From: Nocardia macrotermitis
GTDB taxonomy: Bacteria > Actinomycetota > Actinomycetes > Mycobacteriales > Mycobacteriaceae
DNA length: 59,814 bases
Assembly: GCF_009604405.1 (NCBI RefSeq)
Contig: NZ_WEGK01000027.1
Location: forward strand, 1 to 59,814
Direction: 5' to 3'
Position 1 is the first letter of the stretch; each line of letters begins with the position of its first letter. The position numbers and the translations under genes were made by a program. Below are positions 23,834 to 32,156 of the stretch, piece after piece. The notes under the pieces were generated by a model that searched no databases, had not been told where the DNA came from, and worked only from the letters and a program-made list of their open reading frames with translations.

Positions 23834-24871
23834 TCACAACTCCGAAGGGGGGCACGCGTCCATGACGGCGGTAATCGATTCGATGCCCGGCCGGGCGGGC
23901 ACCACTCGCACGATCGCGGTGTCCAAACCCTTTGCGAGAGCGGAGAATCCGGCCGCCGCACCCGAGGCCGGTCCGTAGTAACCGACCTGCCGCGCGAGCT
24001 CCACCGGGAACGCCTCGATCAGCTCGTCCAGCGCGGCGCCGCGATCGCGACGTTCCTCGAGTTCGGTCAACGCGTCGTCGAAACCCATCCGCCCGAAGTG
24101 CCCGCGATACCCGAGCGACTTGTTCGCCCCGGGCGCGGCCAGCGCGTATCCGATCAGGGCCCGGACCAGACCGCGGCGCGCGAGATCCTCGTCCTCGTCG
24201 ACGCAGATGCGGATGTACTCGATCATCGACACCTCGCCGGGATCACGACCGGCCGCCCGCGCACCCTCCGCCACGAGCTCCCGGTTGGCGGCGACCTGCT
24301 CGGCCGTGCACCAGTTCAGTGCCGCGCCGTCGGCGGCCTCCCCGGCCAGAGCGAGCATCTTCGGGCCCAGAGCCCCCAGTGCCACAGGCACTTTCGGCGG
24401 TGTCGACCCGAGCGCGACGCCGTGCAGATTCACCGCGCGCCCCTCGTGCTCGACGGTCTCACCGGCCAGCAGCGCACGCAACGTGACGAGCCATTCGCGC
24501 ATCGTGCCCAGCGGCCGCAACTCGTCCCGCAGCCCCAGCGACCGCCGGAATTCCGGCGAATGCAACGCGCCCGACCCGATCCCGAGCACGAATCGCCCGC
24601 CGCTGATCTCACCGACCGTCGCCGCGCAGGAGGCCAGCGCGGGCACCGACCAGTAGCCGATCGGCACGACCGAGATCCCGGTGCCGATGCCGCCGGGCAC
24701 CAGATCGGCGGTCGCGGCCGACCACTGCGCGCAGATGTGCGTCGCCTCGCGGCCGATCATGGCGTTGGTCCACACACTCCGATATCCCTGGCGGGCAGCA
24801 TGTCTGCCCAGTTCACGGTACTGATCCCAGGACAATCCGAGGCCCCGATCCAGGCCGACCGCGATCTCCAT
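23834..24871 (-). CDS. F420/flavin-dependent LLM oxidoreductase (TIGR03620-like)
   Basis: A 345-residue luciferase-like protein beginning MEIAVGLDRGLGLSWDQYR. Typical features: VWTNAMIGREATHICAQWSA, GIGTGISVVPIGYWSVPALA (the glycine-rich cofactor strand), and ISGGRFVLGIGSGALHSPEF. It is probably F420-dependent. The start is the ATG at 24871 with GAAGGTG upstream. Not obviously in an operon; the 190-200 bp on either side holds no recognisable gene. Confidence 0.85.
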   Translation of the reverse strand: MEIAVGLDRGLGLSWDQYRELGRHAARQGYRSVWTNAMIGREATHICAQWSAATADLVPGGIGTGISVVPIGYWSVPALASCAATVGEISGGRFVLGIGSGALHSPEFRRSLGLRDELRPLGTMREWLVTLRALLAGETVEHEGRAVNLHGVALGSTPPKVPVALGALGPKMLALAGEAADGAALNWCTAEQVAANRELVAEGARAAGRDPGEVSMIEYIRICVDEDEDLARRGLVRALIGYALAAPGANKSLGYRGHFGRMGFDDALTELEERRDRGAALDELIEAFPVELARQVGYYGPASGAAAGFSALAKGLDTAIVRVVPARPGIESITAVMDACPPSEL

Positions 24872-25070
24872 GGCACACCTTCCGTCGTGTCGTGCTGCAC
24901 CCACATCCCCCCTTCGGACGATAGCCTCGGGGATGTTCGAGGCGCGACGACAGGGCCCGGAAGTCCCGGCTCCTCCCCTCGGGCCCGTTTGAGGAGGCGG
25001 TGTGCGAGCGAGCCCGGAGGCGGTACGACACCGCGCGGGATCCCTCGTCGTGCCGCGAAGGAGGCATCGC

Positions 25071-26744
25071 ATGACCGGACTACGACAGCGGCTCACCCGC
25101 GCACTGGATGCGCGCACCCGACGCGGCGTCGAACTGGGAACCCACGATATCGAGACCACCCGGGACCTGCGCGTGCCGATGCCGGACGGTGTCGAACTGC
25201 TCGGCGATCTGTACCGGCCCGTCGATGCCGACGGTTCGCTGCCGACGATCGTGATCCGCGGACCGTACGGACGCCGCGGTGTGCTCGGTGGCGCGGCCCG
25301 CGTCCTGGCGTACGAAGGTTTCACCGTTTTCTTCCAGAGTTGCCGTGGCACTTGGGGTTCGCAGGGAAAGTTCACCCCGCAGCACGACGAACAGCGCGAC
25401 GGCACGGCCACCCATCGCTGGGTCCGCGCGCAGCCGTGGTTCACCGGACATCTCGCGACGTTCGGCGAAAGTTATATGGGTTATACACAGTGGGCCGTCG
25501 CGGGCCGGATGCAGCGCGAGGATCCGGACCACGCCCCCGAGGCCCTGGTACTACAGATCACCATGCCCGATTTCGGCGAAATCACCTGGGACAACGGTGC
25601 TTTCGCAATGCACAACGCACTGGGATGGAGTCGCATGATGGATTTCATGGATCGCGGCGGGCTGGCGCTGCTCGGCATCGCCCTGCCGGATCCCAAGTTG
25701 GACAAGGCATTCGACGTACTGCCGTTGAGTCGCGGGGACAGCGCCGCGACCGGGCACGCGATCGACTGGTATCAGGACTGGGTGCGGCACGAGCGGCTCA
25801 CCGACGAGTACTGGACCTCACAGTCGCACACCGCCTCGGTGCCCGAGGTGACCGCGCCGGTGCTGATGGTGACCGGGTGGTACGACATCTTCCTGCCGTG
25901 GCAGCTGCGCAACTACCGGCAGCTGGTCGAGGCGGGCAATCCGCCGCGCCTGACGATCGGCCCGTGGAGTCACATGTCGCGCGGCAAAGCCGTTCCGGCA
26001 CACCGGGATACGGTCGGCTTCCTGCGCGAGGTCTTCCAGGGTGAACCGGCCGGGCGGGCCCCGGTGCGCGCGTTCGAGACCGGTACGCGGATCTGGCACG
26101 ACTTCCAGGAGTGGCCGCCGCGGGGCACCGCCGCGCAGGACTGGCTGCTGCACGCGGACGGCGGGCTCTCGACCGAGGCTCCGGCGGGCGGTGCGACCTG
26201 CTACACCTACGATCCGCAACAGCCGACTCCGGCGCTGGGCGGTCCGAGCCTGGGGCCCGCCAAGGGGCCCGAGGACAACACCGAGCACGAATCCCGCCCG
26301 GATGTGGTGGCCTTCCGTTCCGAACCGCTCGCGACCGCGCTGGAGATCGCCGGGGAGCCGCTCGCACACATCCGAATCCGTTCCAGCGCACCGAGTTACG
26401 ACGTCTTCGTGCGGATCACCGATGTGCATCCCGACGGCCGAGCCATCACCGTGTGCGACGGTATCCGCCGGATCGGTTCGATCGGCACCGCTGCCACCGA
26501 TCCCGAACCCAATGCCGACGGGTTCCGCGAGGTCGAGCTGCGATTGTGGCCGACGTTCCACAATTTCGCGGCCGGACATCGGGTCGGGATCCAGGTGAGT
26601 TCCGGGGCGCATCCGCGCTACGCGCGCAACCCCGGCACCGGCGAACCCGCCTTCGATGCCGCCTCGACAATCGTTGCGCACCAGGAGATCTCGCACTCGG
26701 GCCCGCACGCCTCGGGTATCTCGCTACCGGTGTGGACGCGATGA
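25071..26744 (+). CDS. CocE/NonD-family serine hydrolase
   Basis: A 557-residue alpha/beta-hydrolase of the cocaine esterase/X-Pro dipeptidyl-peptidase type. The nucleophile Ser is in the elbow FGESYMGYTQW (near residue 135). Other landmarks are DLYRPVDADGSLPTIVIRGPYGR, SCRGTWGSQG, the acid region VTGWYDIFLPWQLRNYRQ and the His in IGPWSHMSRG. A C-terminal jelly-roll (about 350-557) follows. These enzymes hydrolyse esters or amides, and the natural substrate is unknown. GAAGGAGG lies just before the ATG. Its stop overlaps the ATG of the next gene (ATGA), so the two are translationally coupled. Confidence 0.9.
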   Translation: MTGLRQRLTRALDARTRRGVELGTHDIETTRDLRVPMPDGVELLGDLYRPVDADGSLPTIVIRGPYGRRGVLGGAARVLAYEGFTVFFQSCRGTWGSQGKFTPQHDEQRDGTATHRWVRAQPWFTGHLATFGESYMGYTQWAVAGRMQREDPDHAPEALVLQITMPDFGEITWDNGAFAMHNALGWSRMMDFMDRGGLALLGIALPDPKLDKAFDVLPLSRGDSAATGHAIDWYQDWVRHERLTDEYWTSQSHTASVPEVTAPVLMVTGWYDIFLPWQLRNYRQLVEAGNPPRLTIGPWSHMSRGKAVPAHRDTVGFLREVFQGEPAGRAPVRAFETGTRIWHDFQEWPPRGTAAQDWLLHADGGLSTEAPAGGATCYTYDPQQPTPALGGPSLGPAKGPEDNTEHESRPDVVAFRSEPLATALEIAGEPLAHIRIRSSAPSYDVFVRITDVHPDGRAITVCDGIRRIGSIGTAATDPEPNADGFREVELRLWPTFHNFAAGHRVGIQVSSGAHPRYARNPGTGEPAFDAASTIVAHQEISHSGPHASGISLPVWTR

Positions 26745-27199
26745 GCGCGCCGCCGGTTCCCGCCCTGGAGTGGGCGTTCGAGGTCGAGGCGGATCTGGGG
26801 CCGCTCGAGGATCACGGTCAGACCCGGGCCGGGCATCGGCGCGTGATCCCGATCATCGGCGGGGCGGTCCGCGGCGCGTTCGAGGGCCGGATCCTGCGCG
26901 GCGGCGCGGACTGGCAGCTGGTGCGTCCCGACGGCGCGATCGAGATCGACGGCCGCTACACCGCGCAGGCCGACGACGGCGACCTGCTGTATCTGCACGC
27001 CGTCGGCGTCCGCAGCGGCCCGCCCGAGGTGCTGGACGCGCTGTTGCGCGGCGATCCGGTCGATCCCGCGGACTACTACTTCCGCGCCACGGTGACCATC
27101 GAATCCGCCGCCCGCCCCGAATTCGAGCGATCCCTCTACGTCGCCTCCTACGTGCGCGAAGCCCACCGGGTCCGCTACGCCGCCTACCGCGTGACCTGA
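26741..27199 (+). CDS. DUF3237-family protein
   Basis: A 152-residue protein with the DUF3237 beta-barrel pattern: LEWAFEVEADLGPLEDHG at the start, VRGAFEGRILRGGADWQLVRPDGAIEIDGRY in the middle and DYYFRATVTIESAARPEFE near the end. DUF3237 proteins have no settled function but often accompany catabolic hydrolases and oxygenases. It overlaps the CocE-type gene by 4 bases and probably acts in the same pathway. Confidence 0.85.
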   Translation: MSAPPVPALEWAFEVEADLGPLEDHGQTRAGHRRVIPIIGGAVRGAFEGRILRGGADWQLVRPDGAIEIDGRYTAQADDGDLLYLHAVGVRSGPPEVLDALLRGDPVDPADYYFRATVTIESAARPEFERSLYVASYVREAHRVRYAAYRVT

Positions 27200-27222
27200 C
27201 CCCCGCAGTTCGCGGCGGGGTC
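27198..27222. terminator. Hairpin between DUF3237 and sigD
   Basis: GACCCC-CGC pairs with GCG-GC-GGGGTC across a 5-base loop, immediately after the DUF3237 stop and between two converging genes. Confidence 0.5.
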
Positions 27223-27267
27223 CCAGCCCGTACCTCGGCGACGCGTCCACTTCGCCGCCGGACCCGC

Positions 27268-27954
27268 TCAGCGCACCATCTCCTCGGCCTGCGCGAGCAC
27301 CCTGAGCTTCGCCAGGGCGCGATGCTGGGCGACTCGCACCGCACCGGCCGTACTGCCCACGGTGGTCGCGGTCTCCTCCGCCGACAGGCCCACCACCAAC
27401 CGCAAGATGAGGATCTCGCGGGCGCGTTCCGGCAGCGTGGCCAGCATGGCGTTCATCCGGCGGGTCTCCTCGGATTCCAGTGCCCGCTGCTCGGGACCCT
27501 GATCGAGGCAGGCAACCTCGGGGACCTCGTCGGTCGCGTACGACTTGTCGCGGGCGAGGTTGCGGCGCGCGTCGGCGACCTTGTGCGCGGCGATCCCGTA
27601 GACGAAGGCCATGAACGGCCGACCCTGATCCTGGTAGCGCGGCAGCGCGGTCACCACGGCCAGACAGACCTCCTGCGCGACGTCGTCGGCGGAGATCTGC
27701 CCGCGTTCGGCGTATCCGATCCGCGCCCGGCAGTAGCGCACCACCGGCTGCTGGACGATCTCCAGCACCCGCACCAGCGCCTGCCGATCGCCGCGCACCG
27801 CGGCGCCGACCACCGCGTCCAGTTCGGCGTCGAAGGCGGACGGCCGCGCCGTGACCTCGGGCCGCCGATCCCGTTCTCCCGCAACAACGATCAGTCCGGA
27901 TGTCGCCGGAGCCGACTCCGGTAGCCGCCCGGAGCCCGGCTCGGTGACAGCCAT
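27268..27954 (-). CDS. sigD: RNA polymerase sigma factor SigD-like (ECF)
   Basis: A sigma-70 family factor of about 228 residues. The match to mycobacterial SigD is clear in region 2 (VRYCRARIGYAERGQISADDVAQEVCLAVVTALPRYQDQGRPFMAFVYGIAAHKVADARR) and region 4 (LPERAREILILRLVVGLSAEETATTVGSTAGAVRVAQHRALAKL). It binds core RNA polymerase and directs it to alternative promoters. The start at ATG 27954 (MAVTEPGSGR) is the most plausible, although the ribosome binding site is weak. Unlike the mycobacterial locus, no anti-sigma gene (rsdA) follows it; the next gene downstream is convergent. The long N-terminal tail is low complexity. Confidence 0.88.
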   Translation of the reverse strand: MAVTEPGSGRLPESAPATSGLIVVAGERDRRPEVTARPSAFDAELDAVVGAAVRGDRQALVRVLEIVQQPVVRYCRARIGYAERGQISADDVAQEVCLAVVTALPRYQDQGRPFMAFVYGIAAHKVADARRNLARDKSYATDEVPEVACLDQGPEQRALESEETRRMNAMLATLPERAREILILRLVVGLSAEETATTVGSTAGAVRVAQHRALAKLRVLAQAEEMVR

Positions 27955-28383
27955 CGCGGCGGCACCCGCACGATGTTCGCGCAATGCGTCAATCACAATC
28001 GACCCCAACTGTTTTCGAGCAGCTCGAACCAGGACGTGCGATATCCGGCCCCGAACCGGATCTCCGCCCCGGCGAAGCTGAAAGATCCCACGGCAGAACA
28101 TGTTTCACATTCCGATCGCACGACTGCCAGGAATCAAGTATGCCCACCGTTCGCTGCCGCGAAAGGGGCCAGCGCGCATCTGATGGTCTTCGTCCCTGCA
28201 ACAGAGGACTTTCGACCTTCCCAGCGCGGGTAAACGCCCCGTGCCCGAGCCGCCGCGGCGCTCGGGATGCGTCGAGCCGCGGCTTCCAATAGCGCAGTGC
28301 CCGTGCGGAAAACGTGTTCTACGTCCGGAGAGTCGCCCCGCGCGGCCACACCGGGCACTCGTCTGTTGCAGAATCTACACAGT
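27955..28383. other. 429-bp divergent intergenic region
   Basis: This gap separates sigD (leftward) and the membrane protein (rightward). Short frames occur on both strands but none has a recognisable family or convincing ribosome binding site. It contains a small GC-rich inverted repeat around 28250-28285 built on CCGCGGC copies. I expect both promoters here but cannot place them with confidence. Confidence 0.5.
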
Positions 28384-29013
28384 ATGAACGCGCCCGTGAA
28401 CTACCCGATCCCGCTGGCCGTCGAGGACTTCGCGCCGGTGCTGCTCACCGCCGTCGGAGTGTTGCTGCTGCGACGCACGGTCCCCGACCGACGCACCACC
28501 GTCACCGTCGCGGCCGCGCTCATCGGCTGCGGCGGTCTCGCGAAAGCCACCGCCAAGCTGCTCGCCGCCCTGGACCTCGGCGATCACGCCTGGTTGCGGG
28601 GCGCACTGTTCCCGCTGCTCGCCGTGGGATTCGGGCTGCTGTGCCTGGCGTTGCCGCCGCGTCCGACGCCGACCTGGTTACGAATCCTGGTACCGCTGCT
28701 CATCGCCGCATGCGCGGTCGGCGGCGTTCTGAAAGGAGCGCCGAGCGTCTTCCTGGTCGGCACGATGATCTTCGCGACCGTGGCCGGTGTGCAGCTGATC
28801 AGCACCGCGCGCGCCCGCCGCGTCGCCCTGGCCGCGGTCCTGTTCGCCGTACAGCTGGCGGCTTTCTTCCTGCTGGGATTCCTGGCGTCCCGGGACGGCC
28901 AGACCATCCCGCTGCAATGGGTCGAACAACTCTCCAACACCGCGGCCCAGGTCGCCTTCGTCTATGCGGCCTGGCGACTCGGGTCGGCATCGGGACCCGC
29001 TGATACCGCGTAG
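28384..29013 (+). CDS. Hypothetical integral membrane protein
   Basis: A 209-residue very hydrophobic protein with about six to seven transmembrane helices (for example FAPVLLTAVGVLLLRRTV, WLRGALFPLLAVGFGLLCLAL, LRILVPLLIAACAVGGVL, VALAAVLFAVQLAAFFLLGFLA). No signal peptide or known motif. The ATG at 28384 starts MNAPVNYPIPL; there is no strong ribosome binding site, so it may be leaderless. Function unknown; divergent from sigD, hence a possible SigD-related gene only by position. Confidence 0.72.
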   Translation: MNAPVNYPIPLAVEDFAPVLLTAVGVLLLRRTVPDRRTTVTVAAALIGCGGLAKATAKLLAALDLGDHAWLRGALFPLLAVGFGLLCLALPPRPTPTWLRILVPLLIAACAVGGVLKGAPSVFLVGTMIFATVAGVQLISTARARRVALAAVLFAVQLAAFFLLGFLASRDGQTIPLQWVEQLSNTAAQVAFVYAAWRLGSASGPADTA

Positions 29014-29067
29014 GGCCCATGTCCCCTGATCCGTGCTCCCGCAGCGGATTACAGTGGACATGGGCCC
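29013..29067. terminator. Bidirectional hairpin terminator
   Basis: GGGCCCATGTCC (29013-29024) is exactly complementary to GGACATGGGCCC (29056-29067), with an inner ATCCG/CGGAT stem. It sits between the ends of two converging genes and starts on the last base of the membrane-protein stop codon. Confidence 0.78.
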
Positions 29068-29100
29068 CGAACAGCTTGGGCAGCAGCAGAATCGACGCAC

Positions 29101-29871
29101 TCAGCGCGGTTGGAAACGCTGTGCGCCGTCGATGCGCACCACCTCACCGTTGATATACGGGTTCTCCAGCAGATGCTGTGCCAGTGAGGCGTATTCGTCG
29201 GGTGCGCCCAGGCGTTTCGGGAACGGCACTGCCGCAGCGAAATTCGAGAGTTTCTCCTCGCCGAGGAATTCCATGATCGGGGTGCGCATGGTGCCCGGGG
29301 CGATGGTGTTGAGACGGATGCCGACCGAGCTCAGGTCTCGGGCGCCGGCCAGAGTCAGCCCGATGACACCACCCTTGGCCGCGGCGTAGGCGGATTGGCC
29401 GACCTGCCCCTCGTATCCGGCGATCGAGCTGGTCATCACGATCGCACCGCGCTCCCCCTCGGCCTTGGGGTCGAGGGCCGCGATATGCGCTGCGGCCAAA
29501 CGCAATACGTTGTAGGTGCCGCTGAGGTACAGCGCGATCGTATCGGTGAAACCCTTGAAGGTGTGCGGGCTCCCGTCCCGGTTCACCACCTTCTCCAGCA
29601 CACCGAAACCACCGTGCGCGATCACCGCGTAACGCACCACACCGAGCTCCCCGGCCTTCGCCAGCGCGGTCTGGATGGTGTCCTCGTCCAGGACGTCGGT
29701 GTGCACGTAGGCCGCCTTGTTGCCGAGCTCGTCGGCCAGCGCATTTCCCTTCTCGTCGTTGACATCCGCGATGAGCACCGCGGCGCCCGCGCCGTGCAGC
29801 CGACGCACCGTCGCCGCACCCAATCCACCGGCACCGCCGGTCACCACTACGACTTCACCCTCGAAGGACAC
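29101..29871 (-). CDS. SDR 3-hydroxyacyl-CoA dehydrogenase (HSD10-like)
   Basis: A 256-residue short-chain dehydrogenase. NAD-binding TGGAGGLGAATV near residue 11, adenine-site Asp in IADVND, and catalytic Ser-Tyr-Lys in SSIAGYEGQVGQSAYAAAK. It resembles type 2 3-hydroxyacyl-CoA dehydrogenase/17beta-HSD10, which oxidises 3-hydroxyacyl-CoAs. Start is a GTG with AGGAGA upstream. It is the last gene of a leftward operon, thiolase-EchA-SDR, which together supplies the hydration, oxidation and thiolysis steps of a beta-oxidation turn. The operon is preceded by a copy of the 19-bp motif. Confidence 0.9.
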   Translation of the reverse strand: MSFEGEVVVVTGGAGGLGAATVRRLHGAGAAVLIADVNDEKGNALADELGNKAAYVHTDVLDEDTIQTALAKAGELGVVRYAVIAHGGFGVLEKVVNRDGSPHTFKGFTDTIALYLSGTYNVLRLAAAHIAALDPKAEGERGAIVMTSSIAGYEGQVGQSAYAAAKGGVIGLTLAGARDLSSVGIRLNTIAPGTMRTPIMEFLGEEKLSNFAAAVPFPKRLGAPDEYASLAQHLLENPYINGEVVRIDGAQRFQPR

Positions 29872-29898
29872 GGTCTTCTCCTGTCTGCACGATTGTTG

Positions 29899-30660
29899 TT
29901 ACGCGCCGGTCCATTTCGGCTCGCGCTTCTCGGCGAACGCTCGCGCGCCCTCCTGCGCGTCCGCGGACTGAAACACCGGAATGACGAGTTCGAGCTGTTT
30001 GCGCCACATCTCCTCGGTGGACCAGTCGCTCGACTTGGCCAGTACCTCTTTGGTTTTGGCCACCGCCAGCGGACCGTTCGCGGTGATCCGCGCGGCCAGC
30101 GCGAGCGACTTCTCCAGTGCCGCACCGGGTTCGGTCAATTCGTTGACCAGGCCGTAGCCCGCGGCCTCTGCGGCGGTGAAGCTGTCACCGGTCAGCGCCA
30201 GCTCCATGGCTTTCTGATACGGGATGCGATGTTGCAGGCGCAGCAGCCCGCCACCGGCCGCGACCAGTCCTCGTTTCACCTCGGGGATACCGAATTTCGC
30301 AGTGCGGGAGGCCACGATCAGATCGGTCGCCAGCACCAGTTCGGTGCCACCGGCCAGCGCGTACCCCTCGACCGCCGCGATGATCGGTTTGACCGGTGGA
30401 CGTTCGGTGAACCCGAGTCCGCGACCCGGAACGATCACCACCTCACCGGCCGTGAACGCCTTCAAATCCATTCCCGCACAGAAGTTCCCGCCCGCGCCGG
30501 TCAGCACGGCCACCGACAGTTCGAGACTCTCGTCGAGTTCGTCGATCGCGTCGGCCAGCCCCTGGCTGACCGCGGTGTTGATCGCGTTGCGCGCCTGCGG
30601 CCGGTTGATCGTGATCACCAGCGTGCGCCCGCGGCGTTCCCGCAGCACTTCATCGGACAC
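29899..30660 (-). CDS. Enoyl-CoA hydratase/isomerase (EchA)
   Basis: A 253-residue crotonase-fold enzyme that adds water to 2-enoyl-CoA (or isomerises it). CoA/oxyanion-hole motifs are FCAGMDLKAF near residue 65 and GYALAGGTELVLATDLIVAS near 105. One catalytic Glu position falls in PEVKRGLVAAGGG. I favour the GTG at 30660 (MSDEVLRERRGR) because AGGTGGG precedes it; a GTG at 30672 adds four residues. It lies 27 bases from the SDR start and about 50 bases from the thiolase. Confidence 0.92.
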   Translation of the reverse strand: MSDEVLRERRGRTLVITINRPQARNAINTAVSQGLADAIDELDESLELSVAVLTGAGGNFCAGMDLKAFTAGEVVIVPGRGLGFTERPPVKPIIAAVEGYALAGGTELVLATDLIVASRTAKFGIPEVKRGLVAAGGGLLRLQHRIPYQKAMELALTGDSFTAAEAAGYGLVNELTEPGAALEKSLALAARITANGPLAVAKTKEVLAKSSDWSTEEMWRKQLELVIPVFQSADAQEGARAFAEKREPKWTGA

Positions 30661-30707
30661 CGGAAAACCCACCTATCTGTTCATATTTCGTCGGACAACG
30701 AGCGAGC

Positions 30708-31886
30708 TCAGACCTCGAGCACCAATGCACCCCCTTGGCCGCCGCCCGCGCACATCGCCGCCACACCGATACCGCCGCCGCGTCGCCGCAGCTCGTACAG
30801 CAGCGTGGTCACCATGCGCGCCCCCGAGGCCGAAATCGGATGCCCCAGACTGCATCCGCTGCCGGAGAAGTTCACCAGTTCCTCATCGATACCGTGTTCG
30901 CGACAGGCCGCGATCGGCACCGAGGCGAACGCCTCGTTGATCTCCCACAGCGCCACATCCGAGACCTTCAGGCCCGCACGATCCAGGACCTTGCCGATCA
31001 CCTTGCCCGCCGCCAGGCCGTTGTCCGCCGGGGTCATCGCGGCATTGGCCCATGCCCGCACCGTGCCCAGCACCTCGAGCCCCTCCGCGGCCGCGAAGTC
31101 GTCACCGACCAGCGTCACCGCCGCGGCCGCGTCGTTGATGCCGCTGCTGTTGCCCGCCGTGATGGAGAATCCGTCGATCTCCGGATGCAATACGGGAAGG
31201 GCCGCCAACCGTTCCAGAGTCGTTCCGCGCCTGGGAAATTCGTCCACCGCGAAATCGACCACCGAACCGTCGAACTGCTGCGCCTCGAGCGGCACGATCT
31301 CGTCCACGAACTTGCCCGCATCGATCGCCGCGATCGCCCGCTGATGCGAGCGCAACGCCCACGCGTCCATCTCCGCGCGGCTGATGCCCGCCTTCTTCGC
31401 GGTGTTCCAGCCGACCGTGATCGACATGTCCATCGTCGGCGCGTCGGGCGTCTCGGGATGCGAGGGCGGCATCCACGGCTCCACGAATTCCAGCTCGGCC
31501 TTGCCCGGCACCCGCCACTTCATCAGCGGCGCGGTGGACAGCGACTGCACGCCGCCCGCGACGATCACCCGTTCCATCTCGGCCACGATGTGCGCCGCGC
31601 CGTTGGCGATCGCGGTCAGGCTGCCGGTGCAGTGCCGGTTCACCGCCTGCCCCGGCACGGTCTCCATACCGCACGCCACCGCGGCATAGCGGGCCAGATC
31701 GCCACCGCCGTAATTCAATTCGGCCAGAATGACATCGTCGACCACCGCCGGATCGATCCCGGCCCGGCGCACCGCCTCGGGCAGTACGGTGGTCGCCAAC
31801 GTCTCCGAGGGCACATTCGCCAGAGCCCCCTTGAAGGATCGTCCGATCGCGGTCCGGACCGCGCTGACGATGACGGGTTTCGCCAT
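30708..31886 (-). CDS. Acetyl-CoA acyltransferase (thiolase)
   Basis: A 392-residue degradative-type thiolase. The nucleophilic Cys is in NRHCTGSLTAI (near residue 88), the His in SLGHPISASGARM and the second Cys in CAGGGQGGALVLEV at the end. Substrate loops differ from FadA5, so the acyl group is open. It cleaves 3-ketoacyl-CoA with CoA. It is the first gene of the operon thiolase-EchA-SDR, and its start at ATG 31886 lies 67 bases below the 19-bp operator at 31953. Confidence 0.92.
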   Translation of the reverse strand: MAKPVIVSAVRTAIGRSFKGALANVPSETLATTVLPEAVRRAGIDPAVVDDVILAELNYGGGDLARYAAVACGMETVPGQAVNRHCTGSLTAIANGAAHIVAEMERVIVAGGVQSLSTAPLMKWRVPGKAELEFVEPWMPPSHPETPDAPTMDMSITVGWNTAKKAGISRAEMDAWALRSHQRAIAAIDAGKFVDEIVPLEAQQFDGSVVDFAVDEFPRRGTTLERLAALPVLHPEIDGFSITAGNSSGINDAAAAVTLVGDDFAAAEGLEVLGTVRAWANAAMTPADNGLAAGKVIGKVLDRAGLKVSDVALWEINEAFASVPIAACREHGIDEELVNFSGSGCSLGHPISASGARMVTTLLYELRRRGGGIGVAAMCAGGGQGGALVLEV

Positions 31887-31952
31887 ACCTCTCAACCTCT
31901 GCACCACTCGGGCCGCACCACGTGGCACGGCGTCCGCTATGTTCTTACGTTA

Positions 31953-31971
31953 TACAGTATGACCTACAGTA
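31953..31971. promoter_or_regulatory. 19-bp regulon motif, site A (thiolase operon)
   Basis: TACAGTATGACCTACAGTA. It matches the shared consensus TACTGTAWNCCTTACWGTA found before seven operons in this window and lies 67 bases upstream of the thiolase start. It is probably the operator of the local TetR regulator. Confidence 0.7.
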
Positions 31972-32156
31972 TCTGTCGACAGCCGCCGCGTCCAGAGTTC
32001 GCAAGGCCGCATCCCACTCAGCGGACACCGGCATGGCTCTCGCGTAATCGCCTGTCGTGAAACGTAATCGGTCGTTCGAGGGCGCGAGGAACCCTCGGCC
32101 GCAGGCCCGACCGCAACGTTGTCGTCCGATTTCCGCAAGATCCAGCACCTTTCCGG

